Source: Opitutales bacterium (GTDB lineage: Bacteria; Verrucomicrobiota; Verrucomicrobiia; Opitutales; T3Sed10-336). Taken from it: a stretch of 36,234 nt of DNA. Below are positions 7,398 to 16,622 of the stretch, in pieces (the first letter of the stretch is position 1; each line of letters begins with the position of its first letter). Position numbers and translations under genes: made by a program. Location of the stretch: positions 1-36,234 of the forward strand of contig SLTG01000033.1 in NCBI GenBank assembly GCA_007130045.1, given 5' to 3'. The notes under the pieces are model-generated. The model was given only the letters and a program-made list of their open reading frames with translations, was not told the origin of the DNA and made no database searches.

Positions 7398-8069
7398 TCA
7401 ATCGAGTCTGAATTCGACGGGGGTGCGCACCAGGGTTGGCACGGGTTCTCCGTCTCTCACTCCGGGTTCGAACCTCCACTGTCTTACGGCGTCGAGGGCG
7501 GGACGCTCGAACTCGCGATGTGTCGAGTCCTCGACGCGCGCGTCTCTCACGCGTCCGGTTTCGTCGATGACAAAAAGCAGTGTCACGGATCCCGAGATCC
7601 GGTTCCTGCGCATCGAGTACGGATACACGGGCGGCGGACGGCTGACCGCGGTCGGGACGCGGTCGAGCTCGGACACTTCGAATGCGCCGAAACCAGCGAC
7701 GGTGTCGGCCCTGAGATTGAATCCGAAATGGAAATCGGCGCGCAACGCGTCTCCCGCGGCCGGCTCGAGTGCCAGCTCGAGTTGGTCGAATTCGATCGGC
7801 TCGATCTCCCGCTCCGGCGCGGGAGGAATTTCATCGGGCGCGTCCTCCGGTTCGCCCGGCGGAGACGGCGGTGCTTCCGGCGGGGGAGGCGGCGGAGGAG
7901 GGTCGGCGAGATCGACGCGGGCGGGCGCCTCATCGATGGGGACCTCCCTTCCCGTAAAGATTTGTGTCAGCGGAAGAATGAGAAAGACAAGCAGGGTGAG
8001 CCCAATCGCGCACATGATCACCGCGAATCGGTGACTGACAGTGCTCGGAGGATGGTAAACGCGTTTCAA
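7398..8069 (-). CDS. tonB: Energy transducer TonB
   Basis: This is a 223-residue protein. A single membrane anchor (about residues 15-38, FAVIMCAIGLTLLVFLILPL) is followed by a periplasm-spanning proline-rich segment (DPPPPPPPPEAPPSPPGEP and on). The C-terminal TonB fold contains RPPPVYPYSMRR, GSVTLLFVIDETGRV, ALDAVRQWRFEPGV and a closing TPVEFRL. TonB carries proton-motive energy from ExbB/ExbD to outer-membrane receptors. The frame opens with TTG at 8069. An ATG at 8015, just before the anchor, is an alternative and has a GGTGA sequence upstream. It follows exbD by 62 bp, the largest gap in the operon, so a separate promoter is possible. Confidence 0.92.
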   Translation of the reverse strand: MKRVYHPPSTVSHRFAVIMCAIGLTLLVFLILPLTQIFTGREVPIDEAPARVDLADPPPPPPPPEAPPSPPGEPEDAPDEIPPAPEREIEPIEFDQLELALEPAAGDALRADFHFGFNLRADTVAGFGAFEVSELDRVPTAVSRPPPVYPYSMRRNRISGSVTLLFVIDETGRVRDARVEDSTHREFERPALDAVRQWRFEPGVRDGEPVPTLVRTPVEFRLD

Positions 8070-8131
8070 GGAGAGTTGGACTTATGTGGTTGGTTGCCGA
8101 TGCGGATAAAACATAGCACATTCACGAAAAA

Positions 8132-8536
8132 TCACGGGTGATCGGCGGCGATACTGATATCGTCGGCGCCGCCGAGTTTCGCCTGGTCGATCACGCGCAC
8201 GACAACTCCTGCGGCCGCGTTTTCGTCGACCTGGAGGATGACCGGAAGCCTCTCCTGCTGAACGAGCCTGCGGACGACCGGACGAACTCCGCTCACTCCG
8301 ATCTCTTCATTCCCGTAGACGACCTCGCCGGAGGCGGTGATTGCTATCAGGATACTTTGCCGGTCGAGATCGGCGGCTGACGCGGCCTCGGGGCGTTGGA
8401 CGTCGACGCCGGTTTCTTCGACAAAAACGGTTGTGACGATGAAAAAGATCAACAGGATGAACACCATGTCGATCAACGGAGAGATGTTGATGTCGGCGGT
8501 TTCGCTGTCCCGTGAGAGCGTTCGACGACTTATCAT
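8132..8536 (-). CDS. exbD: ExbD/TolR-family biopolymer transport protein
   Basis: This is a 134-residue protein with one N-terminal membrane helix. The segment INISPLIDMVFILLIFFIVT contains the conserved membrane Asp (in LIDMVF) that carries protons in ExbD/TolR. The periplasmic domain (about 45-134) ends with the usual VQVDENAAAG.VVRVIDQAKLGGA pattern. It works with ExbB to power TonB. The start overlaps the exbB stop (ATGA), and a strong AGGAGG lies 10 nt upstream inside exbB, one of the few clear ribosome-binding sites in this window. Confidence 0.93.
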   Translation of the reverse strand: MISRRTLSRDSETADINISPLIDMVFILLIFFIVTTVFVEETGVDVQRPEAASAADLDRQSILIAITASGEVVYGNEEIGVSGVRPVVRRLVQQERLPVILQVDENAAAGVVVRVIDQAKLGGADDISIAADHP

Positions 8537-9150
8537 GAGGCCAACTCCTCCTTTTGAGAACGCTTGTGGAATGCCTGCATCGTCAGGCTTTCGAGTCCGG
8601 CGAGGAAAGCGGAATATTCGTTGCGGCGCCGGCGCACGGTCGAGGCCATGAAGTATCCGGGAATCGCAATGAGGAGACCGGTTTTGGTTGTGATCAGGGC
8701 CGTCGATACTCCCGAGGCCACCATATCGATGACCCGGCCTCCGCCTTCCGCCATGGCGTCGAAAGTGGAGATCATGCCGAGCACGGTCCCGAGCAAGCCG
8801 AGGAGCGGCGCGGCGGTGGTGAGGACGACAAGGAAGAAAAGGCGCCGGTCGATCTTCGGAAGCACGGCGAGGCGGACTTCCTCAAAGCGGTTGCGGATTT
8901 CCTGAAGGGAGGAAACATCGTCCTGCGAGTAGCGGATGATTTCGCCGACCGGGCCGAACGCGGATTCGGTGTTCCGTATCCAGCGGTTGCAGGTCTCAGG
9001 ATTCATCCGTTGGTACTCGCTGCGGTTAAACGTGAAGAACAGATCGGCGGCGAACGCGTACATAAAGATCGCGAGCAGGGCGAGGGGGATCATGACCCAG
9101 CCTCCGTCACCCCAGATCCGGGCTGTTTCCTGGAAAAAAAATTCAAGCAT
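8533..9150 (-). CDS. exbB: ExbB/MotA/TolQ-family proton channel protein
   Basis: This is a 205-residue protein with three membrane helices. One is near residues 18-38 (GGWVMIPLALLAIFMYAFA). The second contains FLVVLTTAAPLLGLLGTVLG, the conserved channel helix. The third is near ALITTKTGLLIAIPGYFMAS. It forms the pentameric proton channel that surrounds ExbD and drives TonB. It is the second MotA/TolQ-type protein in the operon, shorter than the TtpC-like protein before it. Its ATG overlaps the end of that gene by 8 bp. Confidence 0.92.
   Translation of the reverse strand: MLEFFFQETARIWGDGGWVMIPLALLAIFMYAFAADLFFTFNRSEYQRMNPETCNRWIRNTESAFGPVGEIIRYSQDDVSSLQEIRNRFEEVRLAVLPKIDRRLFFLVVLTTAAPLLGLLGTVLGMISTFDAMAEGGGRVIDMVASGVSTALITTKTGLLIAIPGYFMASTVRRRRNEYSAFLAGLESLTMQAFHKRSQKEELAS
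8547..8552 (-). promoter_or_regulatory. Strong Shine-Dalgarno sequence for exbD
   Basis: AGGAGG on the minus strand, inside the exbB coding region, 10 nt before the exbD ATG. It supports the 8536 start. Most neighbouring genes lack such a site, so ExbD translation may be set independently of ExbB. Confidence 0.8.
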
Positions 9151-10549
9151 CTTTCGCCGTTTCGCGGACGGAGAGTCCGTTAATGAATCCGATGGAGGTT
9201 TGCTCCATGTTGGAAATGACTCCCTTGCTTTTTCGCGAGAGAAGCGCGTGGACGATCAGCGCCGGGACAGCGACCATCAATCCGAACTGTGTGGTGATGA
9301 GGGCTTCGGAGATGCCGCCCGACAGGGTCTGAGCATCGCCGGTGCCGAAGAGGGTGATGAGCTGGAAGGTCTGAATCATTCCCGTCACCGTGCCCAGCAG
9401 TCCCAGGAGCGGCGCCGTCGCGGCCGTCAGGGCGATCAAAGGCATCAATCGGTCCAGCTTTGGTTGGGTGCGGAGAATCTTTTCATACATGACCTCTTCG
9501 ACCAGCTCCCTCCCCTCGTGTGCGTGGGAGACCGCCTCGCGGAGCATCTCGCCGACCGGCCCGCGGGACTTTTCGGCGCGGCTTTTCGCCTCCCTGGTCT
9601 CTCCCCGCCTGACCGCTTCGAGTATGCGCTGCAATTCGTCCGGGGGCAGCGGCGACATCCCGGCGATTTCTTTCCATTTGTATAGGCCGACGAGAAGGGC
9701 GATCGCAGCGAGGAGGAGGATCGGGACCATTACGGGACCGCCTTGACGAATGTGTCCCCAGACGGATTTCCGCGCTTCTTCGCGCCGGATCGCCATTCCT
9801 TCCGTGGGATCGACCGGCAGGTAGCCCTCTCCGGTCTCCATCAGTGCCGGAATGTCCTGTCGAAATGCGGACGGAAGCGGGTAGATGAAGGGTTGAAGCG
9901 ATCCCTGGCGAAGGATCGCGAGGCCTCCGTGCCCGGTGTCTTTACCTTGGAACACGGCGACCGGGCCGACCAGGGCAAAGGTTCCATCGCGCAGCGCGCC
10001 GTCGGCCCGGAGAGCGCGTCCGGGAAAAACGTGTCCGCCGGCGACGTTGCCAAGGCGTTCGGCGGCGCGGTCGAGCATATCGAAGCGCGCCTCGAACCCT
10101 TCAACCCGAGGTTCCTGCGCGTCGTCTTCGCGAATTTGACGCAGAGAGTCGCGGAAGTGCGGGAGTTCGGCGATGTGGAGCCGCGCTTCGAAAGCCTCGA
10201 GATAGTCATCGATCAGGTTTTTGAAGTAGGCGAGTTGATTCCGGCGTTGCTGCGCTTCGTCCTGCAGTCGCCGCGCTTCAGCTTCGCGGTTGTCGCGGAG
10301 CCTTGCCATGCGTTCGTATTCGCGTCGCTGCTCCGCGAGCCGGGCTTCCAGTTCGTTGAGGCGACGGGCCAATGGAATTTTTTCCTCAGCGATCCGTTCC
10401 CTGACCGAGGAAAGCTCTTCCAGAGCACTGTCGAGATCATAGCGGACCCGGTCCGATACGGCGTCGAGGCCGGCTGGCTGAGCGGATGCGGCCAGCGAGA
10501 AGCCGGAGAGGCCGAGCACGATCAGATTTAAGAAAAATGCGCGCGGCAT
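9143..10549 (-). CDS. TtpC-like MotA/TolQ/ExbB protein with periplasmic coiled-coil N-terminus
   Basis: This is a 468-residue protein. A signal peptide (MPRAFFLNLIVLGLSGFSLAASAQ) leads into a long coiled coil (about 30-130, rich in E/R, for example RRLNELEARLAEQRREYERM). A globular periplasmic part follows, then three membrane helices (VPILLLAAIALLVGLY; LIALTAATAPLLGLLG; ALITTQFGLMVAVPALIVHA) of the ExbB/TolQ type. This is the architecture of TtpC, the extra component of Vibrio TonB2 systems. It begins 3 bp after the DUF3450 gene and overlaps exbB. It probably links the inner-membrane motor to periplasmic partners. Confidence 0.88.
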   Translation of the reverse strand: MPRAFFLNLIVLGLSGFSLAASAQPAGLDAVSDRVRYDLDSALEELSSVRERIAEEKIPLARRLNELEARLAEQRREYERMARLRDNREAEARRLQDEAQQRRNQLAYFKNLIDDYLEAFEARLHIAELPHFRDSLRQIREDDAQEPRVEGFEARFDMLDRAAERLGNVAGGHVFPGRALRADGALRDGTFALVGPVAVFQGKDTGHGGLAILRQGSLQPFIYPLPSAFRQDIPALMETGEGYLPVDPTEGMAIRREEARKSVWGHIRQGGPVMVPILLLAAIALLVGLYKWKEIAGMSPLPPDELQRILEAVRRGETREAKSRAEKSRGPVGEMLREAVSHAHEGRELVEEVMYEKILRTQPKLDRLMPLIALTAATAPLLGLLGTVTGMIQTFQLITLFGTGDAQTLSGGISEALITTQFGLMVAVPALIVHALLSRKSKGVISNMEQTSIGFINGLSVRETAKDA

Positions 10550-10552
10550 GGC

Positions 10553-11323
10553 TCAGCGGTTTTGGATGGCGACGGGCAGCCGGATGAATTCAGGAGCGGT
10601 TTCGAGGTCGTAAACGGCGAACGCCCGGCGAATCGAGGCTGCCGCGTCGTTGCGCGGGGTCCATTCCCATCCGTCGTCACCCGGACTTCCGATCCCGGCG
10701 CGGTTGCCTTCCGAACTCAAATAGTAGGCCTGACCCAGCCCGATGTAGAGAACCCGAACCTCGGTTTCGTCGCCGTCCAGCGAAACAAATTCCCGGACCG
10801 CGCGGATGTTCTCCTGGAATCGGTCGGCTTCGCCAAGAAAACCGACCATGGCCTGCGCACGCTGGGCAAGGGGAGCGGCGGGAACGTTGTTTTCGCCCGG
10901 TTCCCGGCGGGCAAGAAGCGGACGCGTGCGGTCGCGGAGCGGTTCGGGAAAGGAAGCGAAGAGGCCGGGAAGTGCGCGTTCGGTCCGGCCGATGCGGTGT
11001 TCGACGGTGTTTGTGATTTCGAGCAGAGCTTCGTTCTGTTCGCCGAGACGGCTCAGTTCCATCTCGGCCGCGGCGGATTCCTCTTCCGTCAGTTCAATGT
11101 CGTCTGCGAGCCGGGAAAGTTCCCGTTCGATGAGTTCAATCGTTTTTTCCAGTCCTTCCCGTTCCGTCCGCCACTGGGTTTCCTCTTCAGAAATCAGTTT
11201 CCGGGTCTCAATCAATCGGTCGAGCGACGAGCGGACCTCGTTGCCGGAGCTTTGGAGCGGGACGGCTAACAACGCGGCGAACAGAAGGGCGGAGGCGAAT
11301 GAGAATTGAATAAGAAAAGTCAT
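10553..11323 (-). CDS. DUF3450 periplasmic protein, first gene of the TonB operon
   Basis: This 256-residue protein is counted from ATG 11323, which gives a good signal peptide (FLIQFSFASALLFAALLAVP). An upstream in-frame extension to 11404 lacks signal character and was not used. Residues about 35-120 form a long coiled coil (RLIETRKLISEEETQWRTER, then repeated E/L heptads). The C-terminal part has YIGLGQAYYLSSEG and GWEWTPR, typical of DUF3450. The family is regularly encoded next to TtpC-type ExbB proteins and is thought to belong to the TonB2 complex. The exact role is unknown. The operon's promoter should lie in 11324-11600, between this gene and the oppositely oriented next gene. Confidence 0.85.
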   Translation of the reverse strand: MTFLIQFSFASALLFAALLAVPLQSSGNEVRSSLDRLIETRKLISEEETQWRTEREGLEKTIELIERELSRLADDIELTEEESAAAEMELSRLGEQNEALLEITNTVEHRIGRTERALPGLFASFPEPLRDRTRPLLARREPGENNVPAAPLAQRAQAMVGFLGEADRFQENIRAVREFVSLDGDETEVRVLYIGLGQAYYLSSEGNRAGIGSPGDDGWEWTPRNDAAASIRRAFAVYDLETAPEFIRLPVAIQNR

Positions 11324-11601
11324 GAATGGCAGGAATTGATACTCGTTCTCAATAAAAATGATGAGTGCTGAGAATTCGCAAGAAGAAAATCGGGAGCTCG
11401 CCATCGATCGAACTCTGATTTCCGCTGAAACGGTGACGACAACGATTGGGTTCGGGATTTGTACCGCAAGCGGACAGGGGATATAACGCGGTGACGATGG
11501 CGCGGCAATAAACGCGAATAGGGAGCCTCAGAGGTGGAGTACCATGGATCTCGACCGTCAATCGCTGCGGTTTTGTTTTGAGATCCTGCGGGCAGTCGTT
11601 T

Positions 11602-12279
11602 ATGACCAAACTCACAATGAAAGTACTTGTAATCGGAGCTCATGGAAAAACGGGACTGCGCGTTGTTCGGCGCCTGAGGGAAGGAGGACATGATCCGCTG
11701 GCGATGATCCGCACCCCCGAACAGAGGAAGGTCTTTGATGAATTGGGTGTTTCGACGGTTCTCGGCGATCTGGAATACCCGATCGATCACGCCGTGCGCG
11801 GGTGTGATGCAGTCATCTTCGCCGCAGGCTCCGGGTCGAAGACCGGCAAGGACAAGACGGTCCTCGTCGACCACCTCGGCGCGATCCGCTCGATGGTCGC
11901 CGCAGCGATGAACGGCGCCAAGCGCTACGTTATGCTGTCGTCGTTTCGATCGGGCACGAACAGCGACTCGCCGATCAAGCATTATAACCGGGCAAAGGGC
12001 CGGGCCGACGAGTTTCTTCGGACGATGCACGAGGTCATGGAGGACGCACTGGATTGGACGATTGTCTGTCCCGGCGGTCTAACGGAGGACGAGGCCACCG
12101 AACAGGTGTCCGTTAGCCTGGTGACCGGCGTCGAGCCCGAAGGATCGAGCAAAACCTCGCGCGAGAACCTGGCGGCCGTCCTTGTCGCTTCGCTCGACCA
12201 GCCGGCGACGGTGGGGAAGACGTTCACGCTGTTTGAAGGCGACACGCCGATTCGGGAGGCGTTGCGGTCGCTGGGTTGA
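11602..12279 (+). CDS. NAD(P)-binding atypical short-chain dehydrogenase (NmrA/YwnB-like)
   Basis: This is a 225-residue protein. MKVLVIGAHGKTGLRVVRRL carries the Rossmann G-x-x-G-x-x-G motif at its start. VSTVLGDLEYP and CDAVIFAAGSG are the next strands, and YVMLSSFRSG takes the place of the catalytic-Ser strand. There is no Y-x-x-x-K dyad in the classical place, though KHYNRAKGRADEFLR supplies a similar Tyr/Lys helix. Members are NAD(P)H-dependent reductases, epimerase-like proteins or redox sensors, with undefined substrates. The start may be ATG 11602 or 11617 (directly before KVLVIG); neither has a clear ribosome-binding site. It is divergent from the DUF3450-tonB operon. Confidence 0.8.
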   Translation: MTKLTMKVLVIGAHGKTGLRVVRRLREGGHDPLAMIRTPEQRKVFDELGVSTVLGDLEYPIDHAVRGCDAVIFAAGSGSKTGKDKTVLVDHLGAIRSMVAAAMNGAKRYVMLSSFRSGTNSDSPIKHYNRAKGRADEFLRTMHEVMEDALDWTIVCPGGLTEDEATEQVSVSLVTGVEPEGSSKTSRENLAAVLVASLDQPATVGKTFTLFEGDTPIREALRSLG

Positions 12280-12490
12280 TATTCAAGGAACAATGTGGTC
12301 TTCGATCGGCCGGCGTATTCCTGTTCGGGAAGATCAACCCGGCGCGTTCAGGGGACTCGGAAAACACCGGGAACATCCAAATTCAAAACCAGCTTTTGGT
12401 ACCGGCTCCGCCGGGTTGGGTTTGTTAGCGGAGAGGAGGGCGTGGGAGGCGTTCTTTCCCGCCGCTTTTTGGAAAGCAGGCTTGGCGGAA

Positions 12491-12506
12491 GCGCTTCGAA
12501 AAGCGC
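12491..12506 (-). terminator. Hairpin downstream of tmRNA
   Basis: GCGCTT and AAGCGC form a perfect 6-bp stem with a 4-base loop, 10 bp past the tmRNA 3' end on the minus strand. No T-run follows immediately, so this may be a processing or weak termination signal. Confidence 0.3.
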
Positions 12507-12513
12507 GCCCTGA

Positions 12514-12868
<355 letters not shown>

Positions 12869-12881
12869 ATGAATTTGTTGA

Positions 12882-12900
12882 AGAGAGATGTGGTCTCTCT
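12882..12900. promoter_or_regulatory. Palindrome upstream of tmRNA
   Basis: AGAGAGA, five bases (TGTGG), then TCTCTCT form a perfect 7-bp inverted repeat at about -14 to -32 relative to the tmRNA 5' end, where RNA polymerase would bind. It could be an operator or a chance palindrome. Confidence 0.3.
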
Positions 12901-13112
12901 CAAAGAACAGCAATTCCAAACGAAACCGGATCGGACCGGAGAACGTTTGGGATCAAACACAATATATGGGTGGTTCTCCGGGAAAATCAAGCGGGGATGT
13001 GAGGATTTATGAAGGTTGGGGAATATGAGATATGAGAGGTGACTTCCAGGGGCGGGGGGCGAGGAGAGTGGGCGGGTGTCGCGGAGGGCGCGGTGAGGTG
13101 TGGGGGGATTTT

Positions 13113-13359
13113 GGCCGGTGCGTGAGTATGGGGGGGAGGGGGGTGCGGGACAGAGCACGGGAAGCGTCTGCGAGCAGACACGCCACGGGGACCCTGTCCT
13201 TACGGACATGCCTACGGAGGGAGCGGATAGGGCGACGTTTGGGAGTGCGGGAAGAGTGTAGGCCGGTGCGTGAGCACCGGGGTGTGCGGGGACACACCAC
13301 CGGGAAGCGTCTGCAAGCTAGAGACGCCACGGGGACCCTGTCCTTACGGACATGCCTAC
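13113..13359. repeat. Degenerate tandem repeat (about 145 bp unit) with hairpins
   Basis: Two copies of a module are visible. GGCCGGTGCGTGAG at 13113 recurs at 13261. A longer block at 13158-13215 recurs at 13301-13359, where almost all bases agree from the CGGGAAGCGTCTGC start to the CATGCCTAC end. Each block contains a stem near GTCTGC/GCAGAC (perfect in copy 1, degraded in copy 2) and a second stem TGTCC/GGACA closing on TTAC. The block layout suggests a small mobile or palindromic repeat element inserted twice, or a local duplication. Confidence 0.75.
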
Positions 13360-13447
13360 TTGGGTTCTGCCGAAATACTGAAGCACCGACCCACCGACGC
13401 ACTGCCTGCCGACGCACTGTCGCACCGGTAAACCGCCCCACCGGTAA

Positions 13448-14434
13448 TCAAGTCGGGAGGAGGCCGGCGACGGCGGCTTTTTCCTCTTTGAGCTCGTTGA
13501 TGGTCGCTTCGATCTTTTCCTTGCTGAAGTCGTTGAGGGGGACGTCCTGGACGATTTCCCATTTGCCGCCGTCGCTGCGGATGGGGAAGGAGGAGATCAG
13601 GCCTTCTTCGACACCGTAGCTGCCGTCGGAGCAGACCGCGACGCTGAAGTAGTCTTCGGCGGGGGTCGGGCGGCTGAGGGCCTGGACGGTGTCGATCGCC
13701 GCGTTGGCGGCGGATGCGGCGGACGAGGCGCCGCGGGCCTTGATGATTGCGGCTCCGCGCTGCTGTACGGTCGGGATGAAGGTGTCCTTGAACCAGGATT
13801 CGTCGGTGATGACTTCGGGGGCGGGTTTGCCGCCGATCCGTGTGTTATAGAAATCCGGATACATCGTCGAGGAGTGGTTGCCCCAGACGGCGAGGCGGGA
13901 GACGTCGGTCACGTCGACTCCGGCTTTCTGCGCGAGCTGCGTCTTGGCGCGGTTCTCGTCGAGCTTGGTCATCGCGAACCATCGGTCGGCGGGGATGTCG
14001 CGGGCGTTGTTCATCGCGATCAGGCAATTGGTGTTGCACGGGTTGCCGACGACGAGAATGCGAACGTCGGAAGCCGCGTTTTTGGCGATTGCCTGTCCCT
14101 GTCCGGTGAAAATTTTGCCGTTGATGTTGAGCAGGTCCTTGCGCTCCATGCCCTGCTTGCGCGGCACACTTCCGACGAGCAACGCCCAGTTTACCCCGGT
14201 GAATCCCTCGTCGAGGTCGGTGGTCGGGGTGATTTTTTTAAGGAGCGGGAAGGCGCAGTCATCCAACTCCATGACAACGCCCTTCAGCGCGTCCATGGCC
14301 GGCGGGATCTCGATGAGACTCAACTCGACCGGCTGGTCGTCTCCGAAGACGGATCCGGAGGCGATTCTGAACAGAAGGGAGTAGCCGATTTGTCCGGCGG
14401 CCCCCGTGACGGCGATGCGAATGGGAGATTTCAT
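13448..14434 (-). CDS. mdh: Malate dehydrogenase (NAD-dependent)
   Basis: This 328-residue protein oxidises malate to oxaloacetate in the TCA cycle. The Rossmann motif is [18 protein letters not shown] (residues 10-27). The substrate-binding arginines lie in [14 protein letters not shown] (R92, R98). [11 protein letters not shown] (158-168) and the catalytic [10 protein letters not shown] (H187) are the LDH/MDH family's proton-relay elements. The sequence belongs to the longer 'cytosolic-type' MDH subgroup that many bacteria use. It is divergent from argH, with 102 bp between the two start codons. No Shine-Dalgarno sequence precedes the ATG. Confidence 0.96.
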   Translation of the reverse strand: MKSPIRIAVTGAAGQIGYSLLFRIASGSVFGDDQPVELSLIEIPPAMDALKGVVMELDDCAFPLLKKITPTTDLDEGFTGVNWALLVGSVPRKQGMERKDLLNINGKIFTGQGQAIAKNAASDVRILVVGNPCNTNCLIAMNNARDIPADRWFAMTKLDENRAKTQLAQKAGVDVTDVSRLAVWGNHSSTMYPDFYNTRIGGKPAPEVITDESWFKDTFIPTVQQRGAAIIKARGASSAASAANAAIDTVQALSRPTPAEDYFSVAVCSDGSYGVEEGLISSFPIRSDGGKWEIVQDVPLNDFSKEKIEATINELKEEKAAVAGLLPT

Positions 14435-14536
14435 GGTAGTTTAATAAATCCGGATAATCCGAGTCCGGTCAATGCCGAAGTCACCGCTTTTTTGGCGTTG
14501 CCCGAATCGGCTTGGTTGGCAATAATCCGGAGCTTT

Positions 14537-15949
14537 ATGGCAAACGACCAACATGCGACCTGGGGCGGCCGGTTTTCCGAGGAACCCGCGGAACTGATGT
14601 TGAAGTTCAGCGAATCGGTTTCGTTCGACAGCCGCTTGGCGCTTTACGATTTGCGGGTCAACCGCGCTCATTCCGCGATGCTGTGCAAGGTCGGGATCCT
14701 GAGTGACGAGGAGCGCGACGCCATTCACGCCGGCCTTGACCGCCTGGAAAACGACATCCGCAACGGAAAGGTCGAGTGGGACATCCGCTATGAGGACGTT
14801 CACATGAACCTGGAGCAGATCCTGACCCGGGACGTGCCGGCCGCCGCGAAACTGCACACCGCACGCAGCAGGAACGACCAGATCGCCACGGACATGCGGT
14901 TGTACTTCAAGGACGTGTGTCGTGCGATAGACGAAAGGCTGGCGGTGCTTTTGAACGTGCTCGTCGAGATTGCGGAGAGGGAGCGCGAAGTGCTGCTGCC
15001 CGGATACACTCACCTCCAGCGCGCGCAACCGGTGTCGGTGGCTCACCATCTGCTGGCGTACGCTGAAATGTTTTCACGCGACCGGGTTCGTTTCGCCGCG
15101 GCGGCTGATGCGGCGAACGTTTGTCCGCTTGGTTCGGGCGCGCTGGCGGGCACGACCCTGCCGATCGACCGCGAGTTTGCGGCCGAGCAGTTGGGATTCG
15201 TCGATGCGGACGGGAAACCGCGTGTGACACGCAACAGCATGGACGCCATCAGCGACCGGGACCTGTTTCTGGACTTTGCCCAGGCGTGTGCGGTTTGCGG
15301 GGTGCATTTCTCCCGTGTGGCCGAGGACATGATTCTCTGGAGCACCAGGGAGTTCGGGTTCGTCGAGTTGCCGGACGCCTTCTGCACGGGCTCCAGCCTG
15401 ATGCCCCAAAAGAAGAATCCCGACGCGATGGAGCTGTTGCGGGGGAAGGCGGCGCGGCTCCAGGGAAACCTGCAGACGCTCTTCACGATGGTGAAGGGCC
15501 TGCCGCTGACCTATAACCGGGATCTCCAGGAGGACAAACCGCCGGTGTTCGACAGCGGGGACCAGGTATCGATCTGCCTGGAAGTGCTTGCCGGGGCGCT
15601 CGGCGGGATGAAGGTCAAAGCGGAAACCTGCCGGAAGGCCGTTTCGGACCCGTTGTTGCTTGTGACCGACGTGGTGGATTATCTCGTGCGCAAAGACGTG
15701 CCGTTTCGCGAGGCTCACCATCTCGCGGGGAAGCTTGTCCGAATGGCAGAAGTGGAGAACGTGGCGATCGACCGGCTGCCCTTCGATCGCGTGAAGTCGT
15801 TGCATGATTCTTTCGATGAGGATTGGGCGGCGGTATTCGACCTGGAGCGGGCGATGGAAAAGCGCACCGGTGCGGGCATGCCGGGCAGGGAAGCGGTTGA
15901 GTCGGAAGTAAGGGATTGGCGGGAGCGGCTCGATCACGGCGAGTCATGA
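14537..15949 (+). CDS. argH: Argininosuccinate lyase
   Basis: This 470-residue protein cleaves argininosuccinate to arginine and fumarate, the last step of arginine synthesis. The start [17 protein letters not shown] is the family's usual N-terminus, and GGAG lies 4 nt before the ATG. The signature loop [12 protein letters not shown] is at about residues 285-296 and carries the catalytic serine. [17 protein letters not shown] (about 115-131) and [20 protein letters not shown] are the other two conserved regions of the fumarase/aspartase superfamily. The reading frame continues open far upstream into mdh, but the ATG at 14537 is the right start. Length is normal. No other arg gene is adjacent. 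Confidence 0.96.
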   Translation: MANDQHATWGGRFSEEPAELMLKFSESVSFDSRLALYDLRVNRAHSAMLCKVGILSDEERDAIHAGLDRLENDIRNGKVEWDIRYEDVHMNLEQILTRDVPAAAKLHTARSRNDQIATDMRLYFKDVCRAIDERLAVLLNVLVEIAEREREVLLPGYTHLQRAQPVSVAHHLLAYAEMFSRDRVRFAAAADAANVCPLGSGALAGTTLPIDREFAAEQLGFVDADGKPRVTRNSMDAISDRDLFLDFAQACAVCGVHFSRVAEDMILWSTREFGFVELPDAFCTGSSLMPQKKNPDAMELLRGKAARLQGNLQTLFTMVKGLPLTYNRDLQEDKPPVFDSGDQVSICLEVLAGALGGMKVKAETCRKAVSDPLLLVTDVVDYLVRKDVPFREAHHLAGKLVRMAEVENVAIDRLPFDRVKSLHDSFDEDWAAVFDLERAMEKRTGAGMPGREAVESEVRDWRERLDHGES

Positions 15950-15969
15950 GGTTTCTCACATTCACGCCT

Positions 15970-15998
15970 TCCGCGAAGAATTTGGCAAGATTCGCGGA
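15970..15998 (+). terminator. Hairpin downstream of argH
   Basis: TCCGCGAA (15970-15977) and TTCGCGGA (15991-15998) make a perfect 8-bp stem 20 bp after the argH stop. No T-run follows, so it may be a weak terminator or an mRNA-stabilising stem. Confidence 0.4.
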
Positions 15999-16095
15999 GC
16001 GTGCGGACGCATGGTGTGACATTTTGACTGATGTTCAGGCGGGGAATTTCATCGCGCCGGAGCCTGCAGGGAACAAGTAAATAGAGAGCGGTAAC

Positions 16096-16533
16096 ATGGT
16101 ATTCAGGATCTGCAAGCGTTTCACGGTCGAATGCGGCCACATCCTTTCAAAACATTCCGGCCAGTGCAGATTTCCTCACGGCCATTCCCTGGGAATAGAG
16201 ATTGTGATCGAGTCGGACCAATTGGATCAGAACGACATGGTCTGCGACCTGAAGACATTGAAAGATGCGGTACACGACGCTGTCGGCAGGCTGGACCATG
16301 CGTTTTGCATCAATTCCGCGGAAGCGGGGTTTGAAGAATTGAAGCGCCGGTACGGGGACCGTTTGGTCGAGTTCAAGGAAATGGATCCCACAATCGAAGT
16401 GCTTGCGAAGACCTTGTTCGACGAGGTGGAAACCCGGCTCGGATGGAGCAGCATTTTTCCCGCCGGCTTGCGGGTGGTACGGGTCCGCGTCGCCGAGACC
16501 GAGAACTCATGGGCCGAATGCTGCCGCGGGTGA
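16096..16533 (+). CDS. queD: 6-pyruvoyl-tetrahydropterin synthase / QueD-family protein
   Basis: This is a 145-residue protein. Zinc ligands are H15 in VECGHILSKH and H28/H30 in CRFPHGH, and the catalytic cysteine is C24, giving the C-x3-HGH motif of 6-carboxy-tetrahydropterin synthase (QueD) and PTPS enzymes. QueD converts dihydroneopterin triphosphate to 6-carboxy-tetrahydropterin, the first committed step to queuosine. The end AETENSWAECC carries the substrate-binding Glu. At 145 residues it is slightly longer than the typical 120. No queC or queE is adjacent, so queuosine versus another pterin role rests on the family alone. It is convergent with the helicase gene. Confidence 0.85.
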   Translation: MVFRICKRFTVECGHILSKHSGQCRFPHGHSLGIEIVIESDQLDQNDMVCDLKTLKDAVHDAVGRLDHAFCINSAEAGFEELKRRYGDRLVEFKEMDPTIEVLAKTLFDEVETRLGWSSIFPAGLRVVRVRVAETENSWAECCRG

Positions 16534-16622
16534 ACCGCGCGCCGGAAACACACCCCGCTCCGCGTGTCCGGGCGAGGCGTGTCTCTCAGATCGCCTGGGG
16601 ATTTGCTCGCGGTAGGAGCCGT

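Larger units (their letters stand above)
12869..13447. other. Gene-free stretch between tmRNA and malate dehydrogenase
   Basis: About 580 bp. The first part is the tmRNA promoter region. From about 13030 it turns extremely G-rich and contains the degenerate tandem repeat at 13113-13359. Open frames here show no protein-family features and are products of the skewed composition. Confidence 0.65.

Noticed and set aside
11320-12030. 236-residue minus-strand frame
   Set aside because: It overlaps the NAD(P)-binding protein gene, which has a clear Rossmann motif, and reads as its antisense shadow.
13158-13359. Possible CRISPR array
   Set aside because: Only two repeat copies with a 143-bp offset and internal hairpins, no short spacers and no cas genes.
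13007-13441. Long minus-strand frame rich in Arg/Pro/Ser
   Set aside because: It runs through the G-rich tandem repeat and gives low-complexity Pro/Arg translations; no domain or conserved motif.
13874-14536. Upstream extension of the argH reading frame
   Set aside because: It is antisense to mdh. The argH family N-terminus begins at ATG 14537 with a ribosome-binding site.
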